Below, in pieces: positions 51,601-63,440 of a stretch of 64,000 nucleotides of DNA (position 1 is its first letter; the number at the start of each line of letters is the position of its first letter). The position numbers and the translations under genes are program-made. The stretch spans positions 360,158 to 424,157 of the forward strand of contig MPNW01000014.1 in assembly GCA_011800805.1 (NCBI GenBank), read 5' to 3'. The notes below the pieces were generated by a model, which was not told the DNA's origin, searched no databases, and saw only the letters and a list, made by a program, of their open reading frames with translations. Origin of the DNA: Hirudo medicinalis. Lineage: Eukaryota > Annelida > Clitellata > Hirudinida > Hirudinidae.

Positions 51601-51889
51601 AGATCCATGCTTTTGTCGACTCCTGAATAAATTAAATTCACAATAGAAATTTGCCGAACACAACAACTTAATTAAAGATCTGCAAAAAACACTTAGGTAT
51701 TATAGTATTTCCAATGGTAATCGTAACAAGCTTAAATATTGGAACATTAAAAATACCATGGTCGAGCGTTCTCTGAGTAATTCTAAAGGCAAATCCTGGA
51801 GAAATTGGCTGATGGGCATCTTCGTTTGGCAGAAAGGCTTGAAAAGAGCATTGCAAAATGGCCAAGATGATTGTAATAGATCGAATCAT
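48653..51889 (-). CDS. LBP/BPI family lipid-binding protein
   Basis: A dozen or so small minus-strand exons from ATG 51889 to TAA 48653. The first encodes a signal peptide (MIRSITIILAILQCSFQAF) and SPGFAFRITQRTLDHG, the family opening (NPG-x-x-x-RI-x-Q-x-x-L-x-x). Then GVDKSMDLLSQSLQHLVIPD and VGIGGLTFSLRGVNVDL form the N-terminal barrel. GTFKLSSVECVAEGEIRVIV carries the conserved cysteine, and TFDYTLTEAPIFR plus SRGEYFN form the middle sheet. FYVFLTDYTLNTLW matches the VYLGLSDYFFNTA block. GREGITFPGFPYFNFENLHI is the C-terminal signature that matches GFPLP-x(10)L. LBP and BPI proteins bind lipopolysaccharide or other lipids outside the cell and act in innate defence. Exon-by-exon phases were checked only in part. 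No membrane anchor is seen. Confidence 0.88.
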
Positions 51890-52284
51890 TTCAATTCTGT
51901 TCTTTCAGTCCTCTCAACCCGTTCAACTGAAAGTCGAAAGATCGCCTGACACCTCTTTTAAGAATGACTTGCCTGGTGAACCTACTTAATTGTTCTTCAA
52001 CATCAACTGAAGTTAAACAGGCTTCTCTTCAAATGAGGAGAAAGTTCATCGCAAAAAAGGCGTTTTAAAGTGTTTATGAATAATATAATTCAAGATTGAA
52101 ATAAAACTGATTAATTACTGAATATTCTTCTATTTTAAACGCTAATTATGAATATATTTACTTGTCCTACTTAAATGAGCCAAAGAGAGGAATTGATGAG
52201 AGAAACAATACGAAGTGGTCACTAGTTCAATAAAAAAGAATATTGTGCATTTGTAAGTTTGATCTAATTTGATACACATAAAAA
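51890..52284. promoter_or_regulatory. short head-to-head spacer
   Basis: Only about 395 bases separate the LBP/BPI start codon from the start of the plus-strand gene at 52285, so their promoters probably overlap. No motif stands out. Confidence 0.35.
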
Positions 52285-53324
52285 ATGTTCAGCGATATTT
52301 CACAGGGACCTCACATTGCTAAAGAAAACAAGTCTGAGTTGAAACAGGGCTCAAGAAATCAATGCGAACATGTGACGTACTGTGTTGCTGACATGAATGC
52401 GAGTGATGTTGATTTCGTTCAATTTGATGATGACTCAATGGAAAAGACATCCTCACCACCTTCACTACCACCATCATCGTCGTCGTCATCTCTGACAGCA
52501 TGTAAAGGAGTGGACAACACGACAAGATTGCTTCATCAAATGTCGCCTTCAATGATAACATCACTGCCCGGAATGAGTTCTTCACCATCGCCTTTCCATC
52601 CAAGTCTACCTGCTCTCAAACTCGGAAATGACCAGGTGACTCATAAGAGTGATGGCTTGCGATGCATTAGGAGCTGATTTATTTTCTTTAAATTAGTACT
52701 TCTTTAAAGGATAAGTTAATTATTCAGCAAACAAATGATTTTATTTTATAACATTAAAAGAGTGAAAGTGATTATATTTCTATTAAATTTAAAACAATCC
52801 ACCATATTAAGTAGAGTTAAATATTGTTACTATTGAAACAAATATTTTCTTAGAAGGTTCGTCATTCAGTGGCCACATTTTCCATGCCTTCTTGTGTTGG
52901 AAACAATGCCATCAGAAATCGAGGTGTTTTGTTATTAAATTAAGTTATTGATTGTTACGTCGACAGCCTATTATAAGATTATATATCTTAATATTTACAG
53001 TCTTGCTATTACGATTAGTAACTATTACTACAAGAAACTATTACTAGAATCAGTACTTTTGATTTTTAACGCCCTCGCTAATGTTTAGGTGACGGGATTC
53101 ACCAGAGAAGCAAAGAGTTTATGTTCACAGGTAAGTATTTATGATAATTTTGACCTATCAATTGCTTCTGGTATTTTAAAATTGAATAATTGATGTTAGA
53201 GAAACTCTCGAAAAAGGATGAAGCAACCATCGAGAATCTCATATCGGCGTACAGAGAATCTGCCAAATTCTTGCTCACATCAGCTGATGAAATGCAAAGA
53301 CTTTTGGATCAAGTGAAAAAGTAA
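52285..53324 (+). CDS. unidentified small protein with Ser/Pro-rich front and helical C-terminus
   Basis: Four exons join with consistent phases: 52285 to about 52635 (ends KLGNDQ, donor GTGACT), about 52855-52922 (KVRHSVATFSMPSCVGNNAI), a third from a GTTTAG acceptor near 53090 (GIHQRSKEFMFT), and a fourth ending at 53324 (KLSKKDEATIENLISAYRES followed by AKFLLTSADEMQRLLDQVKK). The front is acidic with an SSPPSLPPSSSSSS run. The last 40 residues predict one or two amphipathic helices. About 195 residues in all, no signal peptide or membrane helix, hence probably cytosolic or nuclear. I do not recognise the family. The pattern of a disordered front with a conserved helical end suggests an adaptor or corepressor peptide, which is only inference. 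Confidence 0.6.
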
Positions 53325-53778
53325 CTAATTTAACATTATTAATTAATTTTAAATAATTTATCAAAGAATGAATCCATAAACTGCATTTTGTTAGCAGGAA
53401 AGCTAAATTTCTTAGACCAAATACAGCGAAGTTTCTAATTCGAATGCTTTGATTAATTGGAATTATTAAAAGGAAATACATTTACAGCATTTATGTGTTA
53501 AAAGATAATGTATCAACTTTAAATTCTTAAAACTTTGTTTAGTTCCTAAAATAGTTCAACAACTGCTAATAACAGATGTTTAGATAGTTCGAATCAATGA
53601 TTGTGAGCGCATCATAATCCTGCATTTGATTTGTGTCCCATTCACATCCCCTTGTTTGTGAATCAAAGACGAGACACAATATCTTGCATTTTCATGCGAT
53701 GTACATTGAAAATATTTATAAATTAAAAGAATATCAACAAAACTTAAGTGCTCATTCAGTTCATGAAATAAACGTCAT
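53325..53778. other. spacer between convergent genes
   Basis: 3' flanks of the unidentified gene and of T-box gene 1; AT-rich, no other feature. Confidence 0.4.
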
Positions 53779-55622
53779 CTAATGGTAATGTGGGTAAGTA
53801 TTCTGAAAGTTCTGAAGCTCTCTGAGAGTGTAATCTCCATTTCTTCCTTGGCTGAGATTCGTCGATAAAAAAGGGGGTCCTGTTGCTTGGGTCTGAGATG
53901 TTGATGGAAGTTGTTGATTGCTCTCATTGTAAGAGTTGGGGTACGATTCTAAACCTGTTACTTTGTGAATATTAAATAGCATTAAGTTTCAATATGTCCG
54001 GAACTTAGGTTAAGAAACGAAATCAAATATTGACTGACCTCCGTAGTTTTGTGATCCCCCATACGTCACTCCAAATATCGGAGAATAGGCGCTAAAACAT
54101 TTTTTGGATATTTTTAAATTGTAAATTTGTATATTTATTCGGGGGAGAAAGCAATCATCAAAATTTCCAAAATTTCTCTTTCCAAATACCAAAATGACGT
54201 CCCCGAATCTAATTGATAGAAAGCATTAACAAACTCACAAATTCGGTCCAGTAAAATGTCCACTGTATAAAGGGCCGCTTGAACGCCAAAAGGGTTCTTC
54301 AAATGCCGAGTCTAATTCATAAGAATAAGTTGATTATTTAATATACAGAGCTAATTTAATAAATATTATAAAAGATAATTTCACAATGAAAATAATCTGA
54401 GACCTGCTTGGGGAATTTGGTACTGCATGCTTCCTCCGTTCAAAATCGTGTCGCTGTAGTGTCTGAAACAAGAATTGCAAAAAATCATCGTCTCATTTTT
54501 AAAACTAAATTATTTTTATTTACCTGCCAATCTTCGGATTGAGGAATTGTTCGTAAGAGTTTCCCTTTGTTGATTCTGTTGTGTCTGCAACGTTTACTGT
54601 TTGATGTTCAATGTTCAATTGCAGTTTTCAAAATGGTAGTTAAAGTGACTGTAATATGATAATGAAAACTTTTCTAAGAACTAACAATTCGCATTTTCAA
54701 TACAAATACTCTTTGCATTCGAATCTTCGTCGTCGTTTTGAAACTTTCTAAAATTGCAAATTTCAATTCGTTTCAACTTTGATGAAATTAATGAAAGTGT
54801 TTCTCACACCTCTTCTGCCCTTTGGCGTATTTATTGTGGGTCACTTTTAAGTTCTTCACCTATCAATCAATGAACAATTTGTAACAACTCCATCGCAACG
54901 TTTTTAAGTTGGTTTTATTTACTAACCTCTTCGTTTGGTACGTAGTTACTGCCACAAAGGAGGCCTTCTCAAAGTCATAAGAAGACACAAATTCTCGCTC
55001 GTGTTGTTGCCCTATCTTGAAGATGGTCAGTCGAGGAACGTAATGGTAGAATGTGTCCAAATATACCTTCAAATTCATTCGCACAAATACATAAATCGTT
55101 TGCATTTCCAAAACATCAAATCAAACCTGATTTTTGGGATGATCTCGTTTGTTTGTGACCTTCAATTTGAAAAAATCGACCGAGTTTTCATTCCAGTGCT
55201 TTCCGTAATTAGGAGAGTCAGGGTGCATGTATAATTCAGTCACTGCAATTAAACATCAGGATGAAAAGGTTGGTAAGAATCGTATGTTGTAATATTATTA
55301 TAAGTTACATTCATCTTCGTCATCATTCATGTTATTCCTGTCATTGGAAAGCCATTGTCCATTTACGAATTTCTTGGATCCTCTCCTGATGAAGCTGATG
55401 TACAACGAATAAAGTTCGTTGCTTTCAAGATTCTCTAAGTTTGCTTTTATAATAGGAAATAATCTCCTGCAAATTGTACTTTGTTAAAAACATTTAATCG
55501 ATAATAAAGTGCTAGTAAATAAATAGAAAAACTTACCTTCCCTTGTTGTTCACTATCATCTCATTTCCCAAACCATTGAATTTTTCCCACAGTGCTTCAT
55601 TTTCTAACTTGGCATTTGGCAT
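53779..55622 (-). CDS. divergent T-box transcription factor, gene 1
   Basis: Seven or more minus-strand exons. From the first Met (55622): LENEALWEKFNGLGNEMIVN then NKGR-RLFPIIKANLENL, FVNGQWLSNDR, LYMHPDSPNYGKHWNENSVD, FFKLKVTNKRDHPKNQ, VYLDTFYHYVPRLTIFKIG, and FEKASFVAVTTYQTK. This is a whole T-domain in the right order. However, the end that normally reads YQNE-x-[IV]-T-x-L-KI-x(2)NPFAKGF reads YQTKRL-VKNLKVTHNKYAKGQK, so the NPFAKGF helix that enters the DNA minor groove has changed at four positions. After it a basic stretch, Asn/Ser/Gln-rich exons, and the end NTYPHYH. T-box factors bind TCACACCT-like sites. Exons 55622-55537 and from 55467 downward are phase-checked. The start is the first good Met; an exon upstream is possible. 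Confidence 0.88.
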
Positions 55623-56256
55623 GGCTAAACTTGTGGCTTGCTTGTGTCGAACTAACTTTTGTTACAAATCTGTTCTTATCCCCCTTGCAACTCGGCGTAG
55701 TTGTGACTTAGAGAAAGTAAATATTCACCAGTAGATCACTCATTCACACACATAACGGAAGCTTGCACCTTGATGAGAACTAATAAATTGTTTTGAACAA
55801 TGAGATCATATAATCATGTTAACTAGTTTTACATTATATAACAACTTAGTAATACGATTAGTTCAGCGTATGAATTTTTAAGAAGCTTAGTTAAGTTCTT
55901 CTACCCATTCTCAAGGGAATTCCTATTGTTCATAAAAATATCAATTTGTTTAAAAATATCACTTGGTTATCATTACATGATCAATATCAACTCATCTTAA
56001 ATTTCCAAGGCTTTTAATTATTTTGACAAGTTTTTTCCACATTAACTTAACTTCATTAATTTGCCTAAGAAGATGTTTGTCTCAGAAGTTATGCTTCCTT
56101 ATCGATTTGGTTCCTTTCGTGATTTGCTTGTTTGAGATTTCTTGGAGTTTAATTTAAACGAAAAAGTACACGTGAAGACATTTTTATTTATTGAAAATTC
56201 AACACGAGAAACTGAGAACACAAATTTCAAAATGAATGGTAAAGAAAAGAAATTTA
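55623..56256. other. spacer between the two T-box genes
   Basis: About 630 bases, containing the promoter side of T-box gene 1 and the 3' flank of T-box gene 2. A short plus-strand frame (56142-56351) runs antisense to the last exon of gene 2 and is not a gene. Confidence 0.4.
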
Positions 56257-59200
56257 TTAAAAATCTCTCCTTAAATTATAAATGGAATTATTTGAAGATT
56301 CTGCATCTGAAAGGCCAACATTCGATGATTGAATTGGAAAGTCTTTCATGACGGAGAAATTTTCTCGATTTAATGAAGAAGGCCAAACTGCTTCCACTGA
56401 AATTTCATAATTTTATAACCTAAGTGCCAACATTTTAATGAGTTTCAATTAGATAACAGCATGTTGATCCCAAATGCTGTGATAAATGAATGCAAACAAG
56501 ATTTTTTCCATTGAGTCTATTAACCTATGAACATTAATAAATAATTTTTTGTAGGTTATTATATTAATTTTGAAGAAAATGTATAATGTTAAACCAATGA
56601 ATAAATACCTCTTTCGCAATTGATGTTTGCTGACGGGGATCCGAATGAAGATTTCCTGGAATTGAAACCGCAATGTCACCGTTAGATTTTAGACATTTGG
56701 TCATAAAATTTCGTTTATTCTCTACAATTGTATGACTTTATTTCCCAATACAACATGTGATTAGGAACATGTGAGAGTAAAATAAGTGATAAAGAAAACA
56801 ACTAAAATCAAGATTAGAGGAACCGAGATCCACAGTCTAATCTGCATTAAAGATGCCTTTTAATAGAGAGGTTTGTCATCGTTCTGAGTTAGAAACAGTG
56901 GAAGAAAAATGTCCGATTGTGTTTGATCTCGGCGTGGAAACAAATTTGGTTCTACTAATAGCTTCATTCACAAAATTAAAAAATGGGACCAGTTCAAATA
57001 TTCTGTCAGTTTAGAAAAGAGTTGAACTACTTTCTTAAGAAAACCATCTAGCACAGCTTAATTAAGGACAGATTTTAATCAGACATTAAAAACAAGGTCC
57101 ATTTAATATTCCGAATGATTGCTATTTTCTCCTTTAAGATTATAAATTAGATTATTTGCAGCAACAACAAAAATTGTGTAAGTGAATGTTCTGAAGTTAC
57201 CTCTCTTGGAAGCCCTTAGCAAAAGGATTGTACTTGACCTTGAGGTTTGTTACCTGAACCAAGAAACGTTCATTTATTAATAAAAGTCCACAAAAGTCCT
57301 CCTCAATGCGACCACCAACAAGGTCTCCCATAAAATTTCTCAGTGGCGCCTTTTCAGGAATCGCCTGACTTCTTTTACGACTTTCTCAGAATAACTCATT
57401 ATTCTACATAAACTCGGTACGATTTTGTTAGACACCATTTAGAATATTCTTTTATTCTTAAATGATTCGTCCAGTGAAACTGTTTCTGAGAATGAGTGAA
57501 AACAAATAAATGAATTTCCGCCGTTGTTGAAGCTGAATTTTAAATTTTTATTTGGTGATGATCAGTGCCATTACACCGTTAAATCCAGGTTTTAGACATT
57601 CAAATGAATTTCTAAAAATGCCATCAAACAAAAATGTTTGGTTTATTTGGCACCAATCTTATACTCATACTAAACAAGCATTTCCTGTCTCTCTGCGCAT
57701 TAAGAATATTTGCATATTTGATGTAAACATATAAACTTGTTTGTTCAGAACCTGTTGTACCTCATCCGTTTAATACGAAGTTAATCTTATTAAGTAACAT
57801 AAATTCAACTTGATCCTCCGTTATATGCAAAAATACAGGAGATTATGAAATGTTATGTAATGGCATCTAATGGCGAGGTTTGAACACCTAACGAACTTAC
57901 ACAACAATAATCGATTACCTCTTCATTTTGGTAGGCCGTAACAGCTACGAAGGAAGCCTTCTCGAAGCAATAGTCAGCAATAACAATGTTTTCTTCGTTG
58001 TTCTTCTTGTTTCCTATCCTAACAACTGCCACTCGTGGTATGTACTTGTGCAGTGAATCCAAGTAAATCTTCGATTCAATTCATTATCTTAATATGAATG
58101 TTCAAATGGAAATGCTCTCTCATGTTACGTAACAACTTAAAACTTTCCTTATAAATGAATTTGAGGCGATTTGAACGATTTTAAATCAAACCTGATCAAA
58201 GGGGCATCCATTTTTGTTAGAAATTTTCACTCTTGTGAAAGCGATTGGTTTGCTGTTCCAATGTCTGCCGAAATTTGGCGAATCCGGATGTTGGTAAGAA
58301 GCAGAGCACCCGATGCCTGCAATATCAGTTCCTGGCTGAGCGAAGTCATTAAATACATTATAAGTACAACTTGACTGGCAAGTTGCACGCTCATCCTTAG
58401 GTGATTCGCTGTGGTCTGGTGCTGAGATCTCTGAATAATTGGCAGAATTTTGTATGCGGATGCAATCGTGTTGGTAGTTGTTCGAAGTTCTTGACATTTT
58501 GAAAAAGTCAAAAAAGTTGTTGGCGTTGTTGAAGGTTTTTGATTTTTTGGCGCCACTGCAATCCAACGTCGAAACTCTCTTCGATGACCTTAAATACAGG
58601 TTGTGCATCTGCTTTGGAACTTCTTTGAAAATATTCGAACAGCCTTCCAATCCTTTCATTGAATCGATGTTCTGAGAGGAGATTTCATGAATAATTTTGA
58701 TAGAATTACATTTTCCTCCGTTTGGAGTCCACTCCCCGTTCACAAATTTCCATTTGTTTGAGTCAACCTTGAGGAAATCCAAGAACACAGAATAAAAACT
58801 TTCTGGTTCGAGTCCTTGGATTTTCACTCTCAACACCGGAAACATGCGTCTGTGGAAGAACAATTAAGTGATGCACAAATTGTTGACTAATTGTTAATTT
58901 AATGCCAGTATAATTGTATATCTATGATTCGAGTGGAATATTATCACCTGCCACTTTTAGTGACTATCATTTCATTGGTGACCTCATTAAACTCCTCCCA
59001 GAGTGCTTCGTCCTCCAATTGGAAGATGATGTTCATGCACTGGTTTCGTTGGGCAACAGGGAAGTTTGATTGATGTGGATGAGGGAAGAAAGCGGGCAGA
59101 TGATGATGACCCACTGGAAGGTGACTTGAGTGACTAGCAGAAGAGTCGCACGGAGTTCCATCCCAAAGTTCCTTATCTTGGAGAAAATGGCTTCTGTTGT

Positions 59201-59393
59201 GCAGTGAGGAGTCAGTCCAATACTGGCCACTGAAGAACCAATCAGTGTGCGGAGTTTTATCTTCCTCCTGACAAAACATTGGCTTCAAGAATGCGTTATC
59301 GAATCCACAATTTCCGTGAAATGCTTGTTGGTTCATGAAGCTGTGGTGAGAGTAGCCCATTTGCTCATCTCGTGCGCGACACAATTCATCCAT
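56257..59393 (-). CDS. T-box transcription factor, gene 2, with a large insertion in the T-domain
   Basis: Six exons, all phases consistent: 59393-58948, 58849-58192, 58068-57919, 57253-57201, 56655-56609 and 56396-56257 (TAA), 497 residues. The first 125 residues are His/Phe/Asn-rich and unrecognised. The T-domain begins LEDEALWEEFNEVTNEMIVT, then KSGRRMFPVLRVKIQGLEPE and WKFVNGEWTPNGG. About 135 hydrophilic residues follow in the same open exon before the domain resumes at YQHPDSPNFGRHWNSKPIAF. It continues with YLDSLHKYIPRVAVVRIG, FEKASFVAVTAYQNEE and VTNLKVKYNPFAKGFQER. Here the DNA-contact segments (RMFPVL, HPDSP, AYQNE, NPFAKGF) are canonical, unlike in gene 1. The short C-terminal tail (SSFGSPSANINCER, then WPSSLNREN) has no known domain. 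T-subfamily membership is unclear to me. Confidence 0.92.
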
Positions 59394-62300
59394 ATTGTTA
59401 AGTGAAGTATTGACCTAACTTACGTTCACCTAATTTATTTATATAGAAATATTTACTCTCTAAATATTTATCACAATCTCTTTTGACAATTCTCCTCCAA
59501 TTGGCAGGGATATGTCCCCGGGCGGGACATATTTTTCAACCATCCAATCAGAAAGTAGATGACGATTAGGTGAAGGTGCCATTGGCATGACTTAAAGAAC
59601 ACGGCATCATGTTGCCATTAATATAATGTTCTGTAAATAATAAAATTCTTTTGCCAAGTTACATTTGTTTTAAATAATAACAAATAATAAAGGCGATTTA
59701 AGTCACAAATATCTAGGATGGTCAATGAAGGTGCTGAGTGTACGGTCCTTAAGAGAATTGTTCCCACCTTATCAACTACTATATGAATACGGATTACTTT
59801 TTGTTGCTTCATTTTCAAAATGATGGCCAACATCTATTTGCTAAGAAAAAGGAATATGGTTGAATATTTGCAAATAAAAACGCAACTACAAAGCAACTCA
59901 GCCCCGCCTCATTCGGTAATTCTTTTCCAAGGACTTAGCTCCAGTTTTGAAAGATATTTAGTGTACACACTGGGACTTCCTTGATCATGAATTTGTGTTT
60001 GTCTTGATTGAGGATCATAAAGATGATCAAGAGATGTTGAGGCTGTTTGCGCAGATCGGGATAAACTGAGAATCTTAGCAACATAACCATCCCCGCTAAT
60101 TACAAATCTCCTCTGCAACCACCTATCCAATGAACAGCTCTTACCACGACCCACAATGATTGCTTATAATGAACTCATGCGAGTGAATGTTGTTACTATT
60201 TCAGAAGGACATGACATTGTCGTGATCAGCTCTCGACGAAAGTCTTCTGCTAATTTGCCGCTAAAAGGCCATGAATTTGCTAAGCAAAACCACGTGGAAG
60301 ACACACCGAGATCTGATTAATCTCATCACCTACCTGCCAACAGATGTTCGAACACGCATCAAATAGATCTAAATAATTGGTTGCAAAAATATTAATAAAA
60401 TGCAAATACTAAAAATGTGCTTTTGATCACGGCGTGGAGGATTAGAAATTTCGAATTCAGCCAATAAATTACTAACATGCAGATTATGAATGTGTTAAAT
60501 TCTTTCACACATAATAATTACGAGAGTTTTAATTTTATAAAAAAAAATTGTATGTTGTTCAAAAGAGTGACATTTTTTGTATCCACAGGAGTTATGACGT
60601 AAGTAATACAAAAGTGCCCATATTTTGAATAAAAGCATGGAACGTACCGTTCCAAGAAAAAAACGTGAATGAGTCCTGGCTAATGGTAGTAACAAATTTA
60701 TTGAGCTAAAGAATTCTTAAACAAAATTAATAAAAATATCAATTTAACCCCATGCGAAAAATGTTAGTCATAAATTATTTAACATTCCTCAATTACCTGA
60801 ATGAGCAGAGCTGCTCGTTAGCAATAATAAATTTCAACCAGACAATAATAAATTGATAGTCTCTGATCTACTGATCAATAAAATGCATTACTTTCATGTT
60901 TTATTTCATGTATAGGGTCGTAACTTCGGTAAAACTACCGTATTTCCCCAATTATGAGACACTCCCACGTATACTCGCTCGAAAAAATTGGGTTCTACTG
61001 GACCAAATTTAAAAATAAGTGCATCTGATTAATCACAAGACATTCAGCAGCATCCCCAATACTTTGAATAGGTTGAATTTTTTTAAATTATGTTCCATAT
61101 AACTGTTTTTAGCCGATTTGTGAAGCAAAATAATTCGGACTTATTTTTAAACCAAAGTTGCAAAGAAAATGATATATGTAATAAATCTATTCTTCGTTAA
61201 TTATTAACTTTAATATGGATCACTGATTTTCGGATTGTCTGGGATCGGGAAACCAAAATATCTTACTTTTTGATTCACCCCGCTGCTCAATGTTCGCAAT
61301 TTCATTACGTTGTTAATGTCCTATTTCGTGATCTTGCGCGCGAACATATCAAATGTTGAATAAAGCCAACTAAATTGACCTATCGGCATGGACTTAATCG
61401 TCAAGATATGATGAGGGCAATAACAAAATACTACAACTAAATCGACATTTCTCAGACACTATAATAAATAAATTGTCCTTGTGAACTTTCTATCACGAAT
61501 AGCAAGCAACATTTAGTTACCAATATAACTCATACCAGCAACAACAATACTTGCAGTCGCTACAGCAATCAGCAGCATCACATCACATCACCTACCTTAA
61601 GAACCCATTCTTAGAAACCCATCGAGAATCCAAGTAAAAAAGATTTTATTTCCTGGGCTCTAACAGCTTTTATTTTTGCTACAACGCATACAAGACTTTA
61701 AACAGCATTGATCCGGGTTGATAACGGCTATGCAGGATGTACAATTCATACCAAGTGCAATCTATGAGATGTTAAGACATGTAAAACAAAGCTTCAAGTA
61801 ATAAATACATCACACTTTAAAAATTCACTTTCTACTTCTCTAGATGACTCTCATTCGACGTTTTTGAAGAACTTTTAACTAAAGCCAAACTTTTGGATGT
61901 ATTTAAGAGAGGTCAAGAGTTCATGGTCATTGTGGGGACGTGCAACATTCAAACATTCGAACGTCAGGATATGAATATGAAACAAATGACCTTGAAATCC
62001 AAGTTTGTCACGGTAGTGAACGAGATATGTCTTAGTGTTTATCGCGAACTAGACGAGTACAACTTCAAAAGGAAACGAATGTCGGAGTACAATGCCTTGA
62101 GATCGACAATTATCCTGAAATTTAATTTACATTAATATCAGACCAACTTCTCAAATTGACATCATCTATATAAATTATGTTCATATGAGAACGCAAGAAC
62201 GTATTAACACCAACGTAATACTCGTGCAATAAAATTGAAATGGCCGTTCAAAACACCACCGAGAAAAAAAGGGTCGCAGAGTATTTTCCAAGATCATTGC

Positions 62301-62755
62301 AGGTCATTCACGTGCCTTTTAAGAAGACCAAGGTAGTTTAAACTTAATGGAGACATTAAACGATCGAGTAAAGAAAACAAATTTTAAAATAAATACAGAA
62401 CAAACGGTGAACGCCTCGCAGAAATTTCCTTTTGCGGCCTCACGAGTTGCATCTTCCCGATCGATTCAAGTGCTTTTTGCAGAAAATAAAAACTTTGGAC
62501 CAACAAAAGAATGAATAAAAGTAGACTCATTAATATCGTACTATGCAAGCTTCGTTCGCTACGGAGTTCGAAGCCTTCAGCAGGACGTAAGCAATATCAA
62601 ACATACAATCGGTGCAAAAAAATTTGCAAACAATAAAAAGCATTAAAATTCATTAAGCTCCTCTATGTGAAGACCTTACAATGTCATGCATCTAACAGCT
62701 AACAGGCAAGAGTTGGTGAGGGCTTCATCTTGAAGATCACAGAAAATTCCTAGCA
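59394..62755. other. long spacer without a supported gene
   Basis: AT-rich, with three isolated frames: 59909-60154 (-), 60495-60695 (-) and 61893-62135 (+). The last encodes FMVIVGTCNIQTFE and LDEYNFKRKRMSEYNALRS and is preceded by an in-frame stop, so it could only be an exon; no partner was found. CATCACATCACATCACC near 61574-61591 is a minor simple repeat. No RNA gene recognised. Confidence 0.35.
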
Positions 62756-63220
62756 TCACAACTTAGTTGCTTCCTGACCAGCTCTCACTGCTTCTGTAGG
62801 AGTCGAAAATTTGTGAAAAGAATCCCGTAAATTGGCAGAACGCACTGGATCTTGGTTTGCATTCCTTCTCCTATTGTCAATTTTGCCTTCAAAAGCATCG
62901 TCATCTATAAGAGGAAAGCTATCGAACTGCTTCATCACTTCGAGAGAGGCTCCGTCGCAAATTTCTCCATTCTTCTTTGAAATATTACAGCAATCCAAGG
63001 TATCCAATGTCGTCTCGACAGATTCATCTCGTTCGCTCGACTCCTCGTCGACGGCCGACGTTTTCAGAATGCAATCCGAACTACTGGCAGCGGAATGAGC
63101 CCCCTTCGTTTTTGCCTCATCATCCTTCGGAGGCGGCTGGAAGGCGACCGTCGGACAAAGGACATTCGTTTCCTCTACAATGACCAAACTCATTCGCTTG
63201 CTCGATTCTGCATCGCCATC
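62756..63220 (-). CDS. terminal exon of an unidentified acidic protein
   Basis: A clean TTCCTCGTATTAG acceptor at 63221 opens a 154-codon frame that ends at 62756. It starts DGDAESSKRMSLVIVEETN, has CPTVAFQPPPKDDEAKTKG, a Ser/Asp/Glu-rich centre (SSERDESVETTLDTLD) and a basic end (NRRRNANQDPVRSANLRDSF). The composition is that of a disordered regulatory region with many possible phosphorylation sites. The length without stops in AT-rich DNA supports real coding use. Either it is the last exon of a gene starting to the right, beyond the repeat array, or the Met nine codons in is the start of a single-exon gene. No family recognised. Confidence 0.5.
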   Translation of the reverse strand, partial: DGDAESSKRMSLVIVEETNVLCPTVAFQPPPKDDEAKTKGAHSAASSSDCILKTSAVDEESSERDESVETTLDTLDCCNISKKNGEICDGASLEVMKQFDSFPLIDDDAFEGKIDNRRRNANQDPVRSANLRDSFHKFSTPTEAVRAGQEATKL

Positions 63221-63440
63221 CTAATACGAGGAATAATAATTAATAATATTCAATAAGTTATACTTAAAATAATTACTAATTTAAATACAGAAGTCACAAA
63301 ATGTAAGAAACAAATACAAGACAAAATATTTCAAATGGATTTCTGAATATTTATCAGATCAATAAATTCCAAACTTGCCTCTTTATATTTAATTATGAAC
63401 ATAACTTGATGCCTTTGTCCTTTAATAACATGTTTTCCAA

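Noticed and set aside
58295..58701. Retained intron as the explanation of the T-box insertion
   Set aside because: No GT/AG pair at the edges keeps the frame, there is no polypyrimidine tract, and the stretch lacks stops over 135 codons in AT-rich DNA.
59909..60154. Minus-strand 81-codon frame beginning MGRGKSCSLD
   Set aside because: No homologous motif recalled, no flanking exons; not supported beyond being open.
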